This document shows, one piece after another, positions 45,389 through 56,161 of a stretch of DNA of 64,000 nucleotides; positions within the stretch are counted from its first letter, which is position 1; every line of letters starts with the position of its first letter. The translations under genes were made by a program, and so were the position numbers. Below the pieces are notes generated by a model, which had not been told where the DNA came from, did not search any database, and worked only from the letters and a program-made list of their open reading frames with translations. Where the stretch lies: assembly GCA_947311845.1 (NCBI GenBank), contig CAMZMU010000107.1, positions 38,362,588 through 38,426,587 on the forward strand, written 5' to 3'. The DNA is from Poa pratensis. Its lineage: Eukaryota > Streptophyta > Magnoliopsida > Poales > Poaceae.

Positions 45389-47105
45389 GAGCATCTCCAC
45401 CCGGGGCCTCCAAACGACCCCCCAAAGGCCATTGGGGGTTCGGACAGCGAAAATTGCCACCAGCGGCACCTCCCAAAGACTCGCCCCGAGCGATTTTGTG
45501 TCCGGCACACCCAGGAGGCCTCCAAACTGCCCTGACAGCGCTGGCCCGCCCGTTATACACACAACGCGTCACGCCGTGTTAAATTGGCTGTGCAGGAGGC
45601 CGTTCCGCCGCGTTATACACACAACGCGGCACGCCTGTCAGCACGCGTCGCAATAACGCCGCGCCCGTTCCCTTGGCGGGTGCAGAGCGAAACGACGCGT
45701 CGCAATAACGTCGCGCCGCTTCCCATGGCGCAGACGGAAGCGACGCGTGTTGGAGTCGCAGCGGCTGGCCGCGGCGGCGCCCTGCAGACGCTTCGTCGGC
45801 GTCAATGCACGGCCAGGCGAAGCGGTGGCCGCGTTAATGCAGGCCACCCAACCCCGCTCCTCCGGCCGCCTTTAAAACCCGACGCAGCGCAGCCCTCCTC
45901 TCCTCACACCATCGCTTCTCCCTCTCTCTCCCTCTCCCTCAAGAACATAGGCCGCCATGGCGGGTAGCCGCGACGGGCGTTGCGGTGAGCAACGCCACGA
46001 GCAGCTGGAGGAACTCCGACGTCGCAACGAGGAGGCGGAGATGGCCAAGGCGTTCCAGCGAGGCATGTGGCGCCAGGAGGCCGGCAACGCGCCTCTCTAC
46101 GTGCTCTCACTGGGGACCGCGCGGCTGAGGAGCCGCCACCAGCTGCCGGTGGACGACGTCGCCACCCTTCCGGACGGGTGGGTGAGGAGTGCCGCCATCA
46201 TTCCGGTGGCGCCGCGGCTCAGCGGGCAGGAGTGCGTCGACTTCCTCAAGCGCAAGTGGACGGAGATGCCGTACGAGCAAAAGCTCGACCCAAGTACTCC
46301 ATCTCGGCGCCCTACTGGCACGCCGTGGTGGACAAGGAGTACGAGGCGCGTCGTAGCGGTCGACGAGAGCCAATGCCGGAGTTGTCCGCAACGGACGACG
46401 AGCGTGACGGCGAGGACGACGACGACCCCGAGCTGCCCGATCTGCCTCTACAACCGGCTGCATTTTGGGAGCAGCGTCGCCGTCACCAAAGAAAGGGCCG
46501 GCGCAATCCGAAGAGGCTTCCGATCAAACGCCCCGCCACATATCACGACGGTAAATCGAATGCCACGCGCCGGCGAAACCCGAAGACTCAGCCGGCTCAG
46601 CCGAGGCTACGGGACGTTCCTCAAGGCCGGAGCCCTTGATCTGAGAGAGCCGGCGGAACGTTTCTAAAGGCCGTAGCCGACGGGAACAGAAGATGAAATC
46701 CCGGTGCCGGATCATGGAGGCATGCAAGTCTCTTGATGATTCTTTGGCTTGGTTCGCATCTTCCTCTCCTTCGGCCGGCCATGAAGCGGCATCTCTCTCC
46801 CTGCCGGCGCGTGTATTGGTTGGCGAGAAGCTGCATAGGCCCCTTCTCTCCGCCTAGTCTAGGTTTAGTTTGTTAAATCTCGTTTAAATTCGAAATTGTA
46901 AGTTTGTTAAATCTCGTTTGAATGAATGATTGTAGAGCCGAAGTTCGAATGAATGAAAATTACAAAAAAAAAAAGTATGGGGTGCCTGCTTTGGGGGTGC
47001 CGCTGTGGACGGCCTCCAAATATTGCCCGGACACATGTCCGACACCCCAAAGGAGGCCAAATTGAGGGGTGCCAGATACATTTGGAGACCCCGGTAGAGA
47101 TGCTC
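45389..47105 (+). mobile_element. PIF/Harbinger-like element 2 carrying a cargo gene
   Basis: TTA target duplication (45386-45388, 47106-47108) with inverted ends GAGCATCTCCACCCGGGGCC and GAGCATCTCTACCGGGGTCT. 1717 bp. No transposase. Carries a GC-rich gene (45957-46639) preceded by TTTAAAACC and a CT-rich leader (TTCTCCCTCTCTCTCCCTC). Confidence 0.83.
45957..46639 (+). pseudogene. Cargo gene of Harbinger-like element 2, unknown protein, single frameshift
   Basis: MAGSRDGRCGEQRHEQ starts at 45957 in an excellent context (GCCATGG). The first frame gives an acidic/basic helix (LEELRRRNEEAEMAKAF), then YVLSLGTARLRSRHQLP, LPDGWVRSA, PVAPRLSGQECVDFLKRKW and EMPYEQKLDP. Immediately after, near 46290, the sequence continues one frame over with KYSISAPYW, VVDKEYEARR, an acidic stretch (DERDGEDDDDPELPDLPLQP) and a basic end (GRRNPKRLPIKRPATY) to TGA at 46637-46639. 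One missing base in the CCC of DP-KYS explains the break; the span is 683 bases. It is otherwise intact, so decay is recent. No named domain, no membrane segment; a nuclear charged protein is a guess from the basic tail. Confidence 0.5.
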
Positions 47106-47353
47106 TTAACCATGCACGTGTGCCGCGTTCTTGCGATGTGCAGACACACGTACGCAGGTGGAAATAAAATCCACATGCAACCACCTAAATATTGGCCGTT
47201 TGCGTCAAGATGTCTGCAATTGCAAGCCTGCAGAAGAGGAGCCTGAAGGGGATGCGAACAACGGTTCCAGTTTTATCTGAACAGCACTAGCTACATTGTG
47301 AGCCAGACGATAAAGAACCAACAATATTCATTTTAGCAGCAGAACTTAAATAG

Positions 47354-47370
47354 TTTTTTTTTTGAGAAAC
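47354..47370 (-). mobile_element. Micro-retroposon (17 bp) with its own target duplication
   Basis: AGAACTTAAATAG occurs at 47341-47353 and 47371-47383, separated only by T10 and GAGAAAC. Read on the minus strand this is GTTTCTC plus A10. It looks like reverse transcription of nothing but the last bases and the poly(A) of a retroposon. Confidence 0.75.
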
Positions 47371-47383
47371 AGAACTTAAATAG

Positions 47384-49352
47384 GTGTGCCCCATAGTACT
47401 ATATAAAGGACGGAACGATTGACAGCGTTTTAGGCTATCCACGTACCTCACCATCTACTAGCTGTTCGATCTGGCGTACGAACGACCTAGATAGCTGGTT
47501 CGCGATGCGGATGGAACGGTCACTGTTCATCGCCTATTTATAACCAATCACCGGACTACACGTCTTCCGGCAATCCGTCCGGTTTGAGCCGGTCAGCCGG
47601 TCGTCTCCCTATCGTCCTCCTCTCAGGCCTCCGGCCACTGTAGTGTGCCACTGTAGCTTGCAAAAAAACTCCGCGTTCTCCGAAAATTATGTACATGAAA
47701 TATATGCGCGTCAACGAGTAGGATCCATTCCCGTGATCGGTTTCGAGTTTGGTCGACTCTAACTCTTTAATTTTGGACCCAAATTCGTACAAACGTTCGA
47801 CGAAATTTGCCAAATTCGCCACACTTGATCATCCGTTTAAATTTTCCTTTCACGAGTAGATGAATATCACCCTTCCAAACAGTTTTCATGTTTTAACTTT
47901 TTAATTTTGACAGACATATATATATATTTCTCTCCAATCCACAGCGTCTCAGGACGTCCACGTCGCGGGTGATCCCTGGCCGTCCGATCGGCGCGACGGA
48001 CGGCCCAGATTCGGCCACGTCGTCCCCGTTACCGCGCGGTACTGTTCACTCCGATTTTTGTCCAATCGGAAGGTGCCACGTCGCCGGTCACGCGCCGGTC
48101 ACGCCGGTTCCATCCGGTCGACGCGTACTTTTCCAAAAAACCCCGCGGAAGGACCTGTTTGTGATCGTCGGATGACTAAATCGCAAATAAAAATAACTTC
48201 AGGGACCTCCGTGCAAAAAATCGCCACAGCCCCCCCTCCCTCCTCTCTCTCTCTCCCGCGACGCCGGAATCGCTGCCGCGCATCACGGCCGCTCCACGCC
48301 TCCCCGGCCAAATCCATGGCCACGGCGAGCTCCGCCGCCTCCGCCTCTCCCTCCTCGCCGGAGATCAGGTGCCGGGACGCCCGAATCTCGCCGAAATCGC
48401 GGCCGCCACGCTCGCTGCCCTCCGCCGCGTCCGCGGCTCTCCGGCGACGCTTCGGCGACCCAGCAGGGGCGGCGCCGCCACCTTCTGGCAGTCCGCGTCG
48501 AGGCGCGTCGAACGCGTCGAGCCGCGCTGCCCAGAACGCACTGCAGCGGCCGCGCCGTCGCCGGCAGATCCGCGCCCGCCATTGCTGACGTCAGTACGAC
48601 GTCAGCGTGGGCCCGTCCTGTCAGCGGCTGTGAAATTTCGGAAAATGTTTAAGAAATTAAAATCCTGCCAGGTGGCCCGGCTCATTATAAAAAATTCAGA
48701 AAAATCATTAAATTTGCAAAAACAATATCTTTTCACTGGTTTATCAGAAAAATATGAATTATATATCAAAATGTTCAGAAAAAAAGATCTAATTTGTTTG
48801 TGTTAAAATCCATACATTTTGGAACATTCCAGTTTGAAAGATATTTGGAAAAAACATAAAGCCATTCTGTATTTATGAATTTAAATTAATCAACTTATTT
48901 TCGCTGGTTCGTCAGGAAAATATGAAACAAATATATAAACACGAAAAAAATATTAATTCGGAAATGTTTTACAAATATTTGAACAATAACTACAACAGTA
49001 TTTCGAACCTACAGATATGGAAAAACAATACTTCAAAATACGATCAAAATTCAATTTTGCATATACTAAAATCGTGTATTCCTACAAAATTCAAATATTT
49101 AACAAACGAAAAAAACGAATTTGCATACAAATAAGTTACCAATTTTAACAAATTCCAAAAACTAAACAATTTACACATGTATTTTTAATTTTTTTTCAAA
49201 GGTTTCATATCTGAATAACTTTTAAATATGGACATTTCAAAAATTTGAACAACTTCGCAACCTAGACAATTTTTGAATTTCAACAATTTTACTATCGAAC
49301 AATTCAAAATTTTAGCCCACGGACGCGGCGGAGTCCGTGGCTAATCCCCTAG
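47384..49352 (+). other. Region ending in a Helitron-like 3' terminus
   Basis: The 3' end has an 8-bp hairpin (CCACGGAC/GTCCGTGG, 49317-49340), eight bases, CTAG (49349-49352) and host T: a Helitron-type end. The 5' end was not found; a GC-rich segment (about 47940-48600) with an exon-like frame MATASSAASASPSSPEIR and GAGATCAG/GTGCCG donor may be a captured gene piece. 48640-49310 is AT-rich and featureless. Confidence 0.35.
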
Positions 49353-49695
49353 TAGTCGTGTAGGGTCCGTGAGCAGGTCAGAGTGAGACATCCGATTGAG
49401 TCAGCCTAGGCGAACCAAGCCAAACTCAGGTAGGCGCACGATTGGCGTGCACCCGGCCAGTCGCCAACAGGGGATTCCATATCGAGCTGGTCCGTCTCGA
49501 ACCACTGCCCTAGTCCAAACTCCAAACCAAGCGTGTGTTTGGGTGATCGATCCAAGTGCATGGGATGAAATGTTCCGAAATTTTAGGGATGGATGGTCCA
49601 AACTGGAATGATCCAGTTTTGTGTTTGGGTGAGAGATACCAGGTGGATACGATCGCACTTTATTTAGTTATAATGGTTAATAGCATTGGGTTAAC

Positions 49696-49708
49696 TTTCT
49701 CAAAAAAA
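49696..49708 (+). mobile_element. Micro-retroposon (13 bp) with its own target duplication
   Basis: TAGCATTGGGTTAAC occurs at 49681-49695 and 49709-49723, with only TTTCTC plus A7 between. It has the same tail as the insertion at 47354-47370. Confidence 0.78.
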
Positions 49709-49723
49709 TAGCATTGGGTTAAC

Positions 49724-50167
49724 AAGTGATTAATATTTTCTTTAATTTTGTTCGACTAAGGTGAGACCGCACGCACAGATTGAGTTGGGTGTCGTGGCGG
49801 ACAACGATGACCTTTCTGAGTAGCGCGAAGCTCTCTTGCGTCGGTGCCGCCTCTTTCCTCATGTAGATGCACCCTCGGCTACCAGAAAGGGATCCAGATT
49901 TAGCCTCACTAGGATCTTGTTTGGGGAACACTTGTTCCACCAGCATGGGGTCTCGATTTAGATTCTGCCGAATCAGACACTGGGCGGGCGGTGATATGGC
50001 TGGTAGAGGAGATGGTGGTTGGCGGTGGTGGTATGTGCGGTTTGACGCGAGCTCCGCCCTGCCCAGTTCGACGGACGCTCCGCTCCTACCTAGATGAACG
50101 CGAACATCGTGGCCGCCAAGACTGTTTCGCGAGGTCGCGCGGAATGGTGGAAGCCCGTGCCGCTGCT
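49724..50167. other. Short low-copy stretch before Gypsy C
   Basis: No gene I can support; open frames on both strands lack motifs. Confidence 0.3.
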
Positions 50168-51762
50168 TGATACGTCTCCAACGTATCTATAATTTCTTAT
50201 GTTCCATGCTTGTATTATACCAATTGCTACATGTTTTATTCACACTTCATGACATTTTTATGCATTTTCTGGGACTAACCTATTAACAAGATGCCACAGT
50301 GCCAGTTCCTGTTTTCTGCTGTTTTTGGTTTCAGAAAAGCTGTTCTGCAAATATCCTCGGAATTGGACGAAACAAAATGACACGTTCCTATTTTCCCGAC
50401 ATGTTCACGAAGTCCGAAGGAGAGACGAAGGGGGGCACCGAGGCGCCGTCCCACCCCACGGCGCGGGTGGGCCCCCTGGCGCGCCGCCAGGTGGGGAGCG
50501 AGCCTCGGGCCTCCACCGACATCGCCCCTTCGGCTATTTATTCCCCCGAGGCGAAAACCCTAAAGACCCGAGCCATATTTCCAGAAAACATCCGCTGCCG
50601 CCGCCGCCATCAACCCTAACTCGGGAGCGTTCTGAAGCTCTTCCCGGCACCCTGCCGGAGAGGGGAATCATCATCGGAGGGTTCTACATCGTCATGCCTG
50701 CCTCCGGAGTGATTTGTGAGTAGTTCATCTTTGGACTATGGGTCCATAGCAGTAGCTAGATGGTTGTCTTCTCCTTTTGTGCCATCATGTTTAGATCTTG
50801 TGAGCTGCCTATCATGATCAAGATCATCTTATTGTAATGCTACATGTTTGCTGGGATCCGATGAATATTGAATACTATGTCAAGTTGATTATTGATCTAT
50901 CATATATATGTTGTTTATAATCTTGCATGATCTCCGTTATTAGTGTAGGCTCTGGCCAAGTTTATGCTTGTAACTCCAAGAGGGAGTATTTATGCTAGAT
51001 AGTGGGTTCATGCCTCCATTTAATCTGGGACAGTGACAGAAAGTTCTAAGTTTGTAGATATGCTGTTGCTACTAGGGGTAAAACAGCAATGCTTTTTCTA
51101 AGGATATTTGTATTGTTTACATTATGCACTATACTTAATGCAATGGTCTGTTGCTTGCAACTTAATACTGGAAGGGGTGCGGATGCTAACCTGAAAGTGG
51201 ACTATTTAGACACAGATGCATGCTGGATAGCGGTCTGTGTACTTTGTCGTAATGTCCAAGTAAATCTCATAGTGATCATCATGACTTGTATATGCATTGT
51301 TATGCACCTCTATATTTTGTCAATTGCCCAGCTGTAATTCGTTTACCCAGCATGTTAGTATTTTATTATGGAGAGACACCACTAGTGAACTGTGGACCCC
51401 GGTCCATTCTTTTACATCTGAACTACAACCTACTGCAATCATTGTTCTTTTTCATTCTCTGCAAGCAAACATCATTTTCCACACTATACGCCTAATCCTT
51501 TATTTTCAGCAAGCCGGTGAGATTGACAACCTCACTGTTAAGTTGGGGCAAAATAGTTTGATTGTGTTGTGCAGGTTCCACGTTGGCACCGGAATCCCTG
51601 GTGTTGCGCCACACTACACTCCTTCACCAACAACCTTTAGAACATCGCCGATTTCCTACTGGTCCGATTAAACCTTGGTTTCTTACTGAGGGAAACTTGC
51701 TGCTGTACTCATCATACCTTCCTCTTGGGGTTCCCAACGAACGTGTGTCTTTCACGTCATCA
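50168..51762 (+). repeat. 5' LTR of Gypsy C
   Basis: Starts TGATACGTCTCCAACG and ends CACGTCATCA, 11 bases before the primer site. Core promoter candidate CTATTTATTCC near 50534, followed by AAAACCCTAAAG. Confidence 0.82.
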
Positions 51763-51773
51763 AGCCAGTTTTC

Positions 51774-51791
51774 TGGCGCCGTTGCCGGGGA
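51774..51791 (+). promoter_or_regulatory. Primer-binding site of Gypsy C (tRNA-Asp)
   Basis: TGGCGCCGTTGCCGGGGA is the exact complement of the 3' end of plant tRNA-Asp. It is the same site as in Gypsy B. Confidence 0.92.
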
Positions 51792-51963
51792 CGGCGAGTT
51801 GCTTCTGCAAGGGGAGTCTCTCACTTCCAATCTCTTTACTTTGTTTTTGTCTTGCTTATTTTATTTTTATTTTGTCTTGTTTGCTTTCTTTATATCAAAA
51901 ACAAAAAAAAATTAGTTACTTGTTTTACTTTTTGTATTTCGGTCTAGTCCTTGTTTTGCTAAA

Positions 51964-53389
51964 ATGAGTACTCCTGAGAACACCAAGTTGTGTGACTTCA
52001 CTAGCACAAATAATAATGATTTCATATGCACTCCTATTGCTCCACCTGCTTCTAAAGCAGACTTTTATGAAATTAAACCTGCTCTATTAAATCTTGTTAT
52101 GAAAGAGCAATTTTCTGGTGTTAGTACTGATGATGCTGCTGCCCATCTTAATAATTTTGTTGAACTTTGTGAGATGAAAAAGTATAAGGATATAGATGGG
52201 GATATTATAAAACTGAAATTATTTCCTTTCTCTTTGAGAGGAAGAGCTAAAGAATGGTTGCTATCTTTGCCTAGAAATAGTATTGATTCATGGACAAAAT
52301 GCAAAGATGCTTTCATTGGAAAATATTATCCTCCTGCTAAGATTATATCTTTGAGAAGTAGCATTATGAACTTCAAGCAATTTGATAATGAACATGTTGC
52401 CCAAGCATGGGAGAGAATGAAATCTTTGGTAAAGAATTGTCCTACCCATGGACTGACTGCTTGGATGATCATCCAAACCTTTTATGCAGGATTAAATTTT
52501 TCTTCAAGGAATTTGTTGGATTCGGCTGCTGGAGGGACCTTTATGTCCATCACTTTGGGTGCAGCAACAAAGCTTCTTGATGATATGATGATCAACTACT
52601 CCGAATGGCACACTGAAAGGGCTCCTCAAGGTAAGAAGGTAAATTCTGTTGAAGAAACTTCTTCCTTGAGTGAAAAGATTGATGTCATTATGTCTATGCT
52701 TGTGAGTGGTAAATCTCATGTTGATCCTAATAATGTTCCTTTAGCTTCATTGGTTGCTCAACAAGAGCATGTTGATGTGAACTTCATTAAAAATAACAAT
52801 TTCAACAACAATGCTTATAGGACTAATTTTGGTAACAACAACTATAAGCCATATCCTTCTAATGGTGGTAGTGGTTATGGTAATTCTTATGGTAGATCTG
52901 GTTTGCCTAGTGAGGAAAGGATGCTAGAAATTGAAAGGGCTACTAAGAGCTATATGCAATCACAGTATGAGCAAAATCAACTGTTCACTAAAACTATGAA
53001 TGAACAATCTGCTATGTTGAAATTAAAACATAGGGCATCAACTTGAGAATTTGAAAAGGGAAATTTCCGGTTTGCAAACTAAGCTTTCAAATGCTGAAAA
53101 CCGAATTTCATCTGTGTCTGAATCACAAGCTTCTTTAATTAATAAAATGGCTGCTAAACCTGAAGATAATGATAACAAATTTTTTGCTACAGCCAATGTT
53201 ATCCAAGTTAAAATTGACAACAATATTAGGATGTTGGCTGAATTGCATGCTAGGTGGGAAAGAGAAGCTGAAATTGATAGAAAGAATAGTATAGCTCGAG
53301 TTTGTACTATTACCACCACTAGTAATGCTGAAGCATCACATGTTAGTAAACCTCCTACTATCAATGGTAATGTTATTGGTGTTGGCAAT
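51964..53389 (+). pseudogene. Gypsy C gag, frameshifted and cut by Copia D
   Basis: The frame starts MSTPENTKLCDFTS and runs 360 codons to a stop at 53044-53046. It contains the retrotransposon gag core, which assembles the particle: LKLFPFSLRGRAKEWLLSLP, SWTKCKDAFIGKYYP, NEHVAQAWERMKSLVKNCP and LLDSAAGGTF. An Asn/Gly/Tyr-rich linker (NNNFNNNAYRTNFGNNNY) follows. Near 53030-53050 the frame shifts; the neighbouring frame carries on with GHQLENLKREISGLQTKLSNAE, a coiled coil, until Copia D begins at 53390. No zinc knuckle or protease is reached. The shift is one or two bases, in or near an A-rich run. Confidence 0.82.
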
Positions 53390-56106
53390 TGAAAGTGCAT
53401 GGAGCCCCCATGTGTGGTTTTGGTAATTAATGACAATCTCTATGGACTAATGGTTTCATTGAGTTATATGTGAAGGGCTTTCCAATAGGTAATGATATGA
53501 AGTCCATGTGTTGGATTCAAGGTTGATGCCATGAAGATAACGATATAGGTTGAATATTGGCATCAAGATCATTGATATGAAGAGATAAATATGATATGAT
53601 CAATGAGAAGAAATGACGATGGAGTTCTTGTGTGGAACTCAAATAAGCCATGCTCTAGCTTATGTTTTAAGCCATGGAGAATCAAGATCTTGAGTGTTTG
53701 ATTTCAAGAGAAGAATTCAACATATGGCTCTAAGTCGAGGTCATGATGGACTCATGTGTTGAGCCTAGTTGACTAAGGCTTTGAGCATGCAAGCAAGTGA
53801 AGAATTCATTATGTATCTCAAGATTTTGTGATAGAGCATGAAGAAGATTACGTGATGGCCAAAGTGGTGTTCAAGGTGTGATCCGAAGAATGGTCATGTG
53901 AGAGTTGAGCCTTTGGCGAAGTGTGTCTTGGAGAAATGAAGATTGTGTGAGCATTCATGTTACCTCCAAGACATCATCATAATGAATCTAGAAGAAAAGA
54001 TACAAGGTTGATCAAGACAAAGTACAAAGATTGGATTCAAGTTGATCAACTCACAAGCATATATGGTGTACCAAGTGGGATCAAGTGATCTTATGGTATG
54101 GTAAGCAATTGCCAATTGTGCTTTGTGAACTAACCCACGATATATGTGTTTGGTGTTTCTATATGTGGTTAGGTATCTTTACATGGGCTTGCATCAAAAG
54201 GAAGAGTTCGTGTAGCCCATGAGAGGATGACATCAAGTGTTGATCATCATCAAGATTGAGAAGTGCAAGTTCAAGATGAGCATCTCGAAGATTACATGCT
54301 TGAATCTTGCCGTCCATTTTGGTGTAATGGACATGTGAAGATATTTCTAAATGAGGCTTTCCCATAGTGGAGTATGGGGGAGCAATTTGCAAGTCTTCAC
54401 TAAGCAAATAAATCAAGAAAGATGTTTCATCTTGAGGCGGACATGATTGTCATCATCTAACTCAAGTGGAATGCGCAAGGCAAAGGTATAACCTTGATAG
54501 GTTTTCTATTTTGTCGGTCTCAAGGTGGTTGTTGGGAGACCGGTTATAGGTTTGATAACCGTACTATCAAGGGGGTTCTCGGGTTAGTAACTTGTTCGCA
54601 TCGTTCATAGAGAGCTCAAACCTTTACATATTTGACACCATCTTTCTTGGTTCTTATTTGTATTTTCTATGGTTGAGGTTTTAGAACTTGTTGTCATCTT
54701 CATGACAAGCTTAAGTTTACCAAAAACGGATTTCGTATGAAAATCTTATTGCGTTTTTGGTGTTGGAGGTTTTACCGGTTCTTCATTTAATGAGAGGTTA
54801 CACCTCTCCCCATTTGGTTCTATCCTCCTTTGTTTTTATTTGGTGTTTCTCTGCATAAGGAACTTGAGCTTGTTGTTATCTTCAAAACAAGCCTGAGTTC
54901 ATCGAAAACGGATTCCGTATGCAAAAGATATTGCGTTTTTCGTATGACTGGTTTTCTGTTTTTGAATCCGGATTCAGATCCGGAATTTTCCGGGTCTGGT
55001 ACCGGTCAATCCGGGATGATTTCCGGGTATATACCGGGCGATTCTGGGTGAGTCCAGTAGCTGTTTTTTAAGTCCGGTATGAATTCCGGAATATTCCGGA
55101 TCTGGCACCGGAAAGTGCGAAAACTGTGTAACGGGAAGATTTCTTCTTTCCCTATATATAGGTCTTCTTCCCCAACGGTTTTTCTAGCTTTTTGACACTC
55201 TCTCACCTCATTGTTGACCTTGAAGAAAGCTTGCTTCCTCTCCATCCCTCCTATGATTCTTGCATCTTTTGAGGGAAAAGAGAGAGGGGATTTCGATCCA
55301 CATCTTCACCAATCAAATTCCTTTCTTAGTGAGGGGAATCCCTTGGGATTTAGATCTTGGAGTCATTGGTTGACCTCCTCCTTGTTCTTCCTCTCCTATT
55401 GCTCCCTAGCACTTGTTGCTTCGGTGGAATTCGAGAGAGAAGGATTTGAGCACCTCTTGTGTTCTTGCTTTGCATTTGTTGCATAGTTTTGAGCTCTCCG
55501 GTTCGATTAGTTCGAGTGAGAGCCCGAGTGCTTGTTACTCTTGGAGGGTGACCTCCTAGACGGTTTGGTGGTTGTGACCGCGGTGACCTCTTCGTGGAAG
55601 ATTGTGAAGAGGCCCGGGTCTTCTCCTTCGTGGGATTGTGAAGTGGTTGTGGAGCTTGCCATCTCCGGAGTGGAGGAAAAGCTAACCGTAAGGAAAAGGC
55701 CCTTGCTTCGTGTGGGGGCTTGGAGAAGAAGGTGAGCCTTCGTGGCGTTCGGGTGTCTTCGTGGTATCCCGCACCTCTCCAACGGTGACTACCTTTCTTC
55801 GTGGAAGGGAACATCGGGATACATCTTCGTCTCCGCGTGCCTCGGTTATTTCTATACCCGAGTTTACTTCCTTGTGATAGCCTTCGTGCTTGAAGTTATA
55901 TATATTTGTTTATCACTTGTGTATATCTCTTAGTGCTCATCTTGTTTAGCTTAAGTTGTTGGTGCACTTAGTTGAGCCTAGCATATTTAGGATTTGTGAT
56001 TGAAAACTAAACGATAGTTTATTTCCGCATTCTTTCAAGCCAAATCCGTAATTGATTTTAAAAACGCCTATTCACCCCCCCCTCTAGGCGACATCTCGAT
56101 CTTTCA
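53390..56106 (+). repeat. 5' LTR of Copia D, 2717 bp
   Basis: Termini TGAAAG and CTTTCA are inverted copies. Core promoter candidate CCTATATATAGG near 55151-55162 followed by leader; just upstream a cluster of TCCGGAATTTTCCGG-like repeats (54965-55110). Unusually long for a Copia LTR. Confidence 0.88.
54960..55110. repeat. Cluster of short CCGG/GGAA dyads in the Copia D LTR
   Basis: At least eight overlapping copies of TCCGGA, CCGGGT, CCGGTA and TTCCGG variants (for example GGAATTTTCCGGG, GAATTCCGGAATATTCCGGA) lie 40-190 bp before the TATATATA box. This position suits transcription factor sites. Confidence 0.5.
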
Positions 56107-56108
56107 AT

Positions 56109-56120
56109 TGGTATCAGAGC
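56109..56120 (+). promoter_or_regulatory. Primer-binding site of Copia D (initiator tRNA-Met)
   Basis: TGGTATCAGAGC immediately follows the LTR (two bases between). It is complementary to the 3' end of plant initiator tRNA-Met, the usual Copia primer. Confidence 0.93.
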
Positions 56121-56161
56121 AAGGTCTCTCTTGTTTAGGCTTCACCGCCTAGAGTGAAAAG

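Larger units (their letters stand above)
50168..53389 (+). mobile_element. Gypsy-type LTR retrotransposon C, 5' part
   Basis: 5' LTR (50168-51762), primer site for tRNA-Asp (51774-51791), gag (from 51964). The element is interrupted at 53390 by Copia D; its continuation lies right of the window. Same family group as Gypsy A by LTR similarity; gag is of the same type as that of Gypsy B. Confidence 0.88.

Noticed and set aside
48058..48588. 176-codon GC-rich frame as a gene
   Set aside because: Low-complexity Arg/Pro/Ser/Ala translation without motif; open frames on several strands are expected at this GC content.
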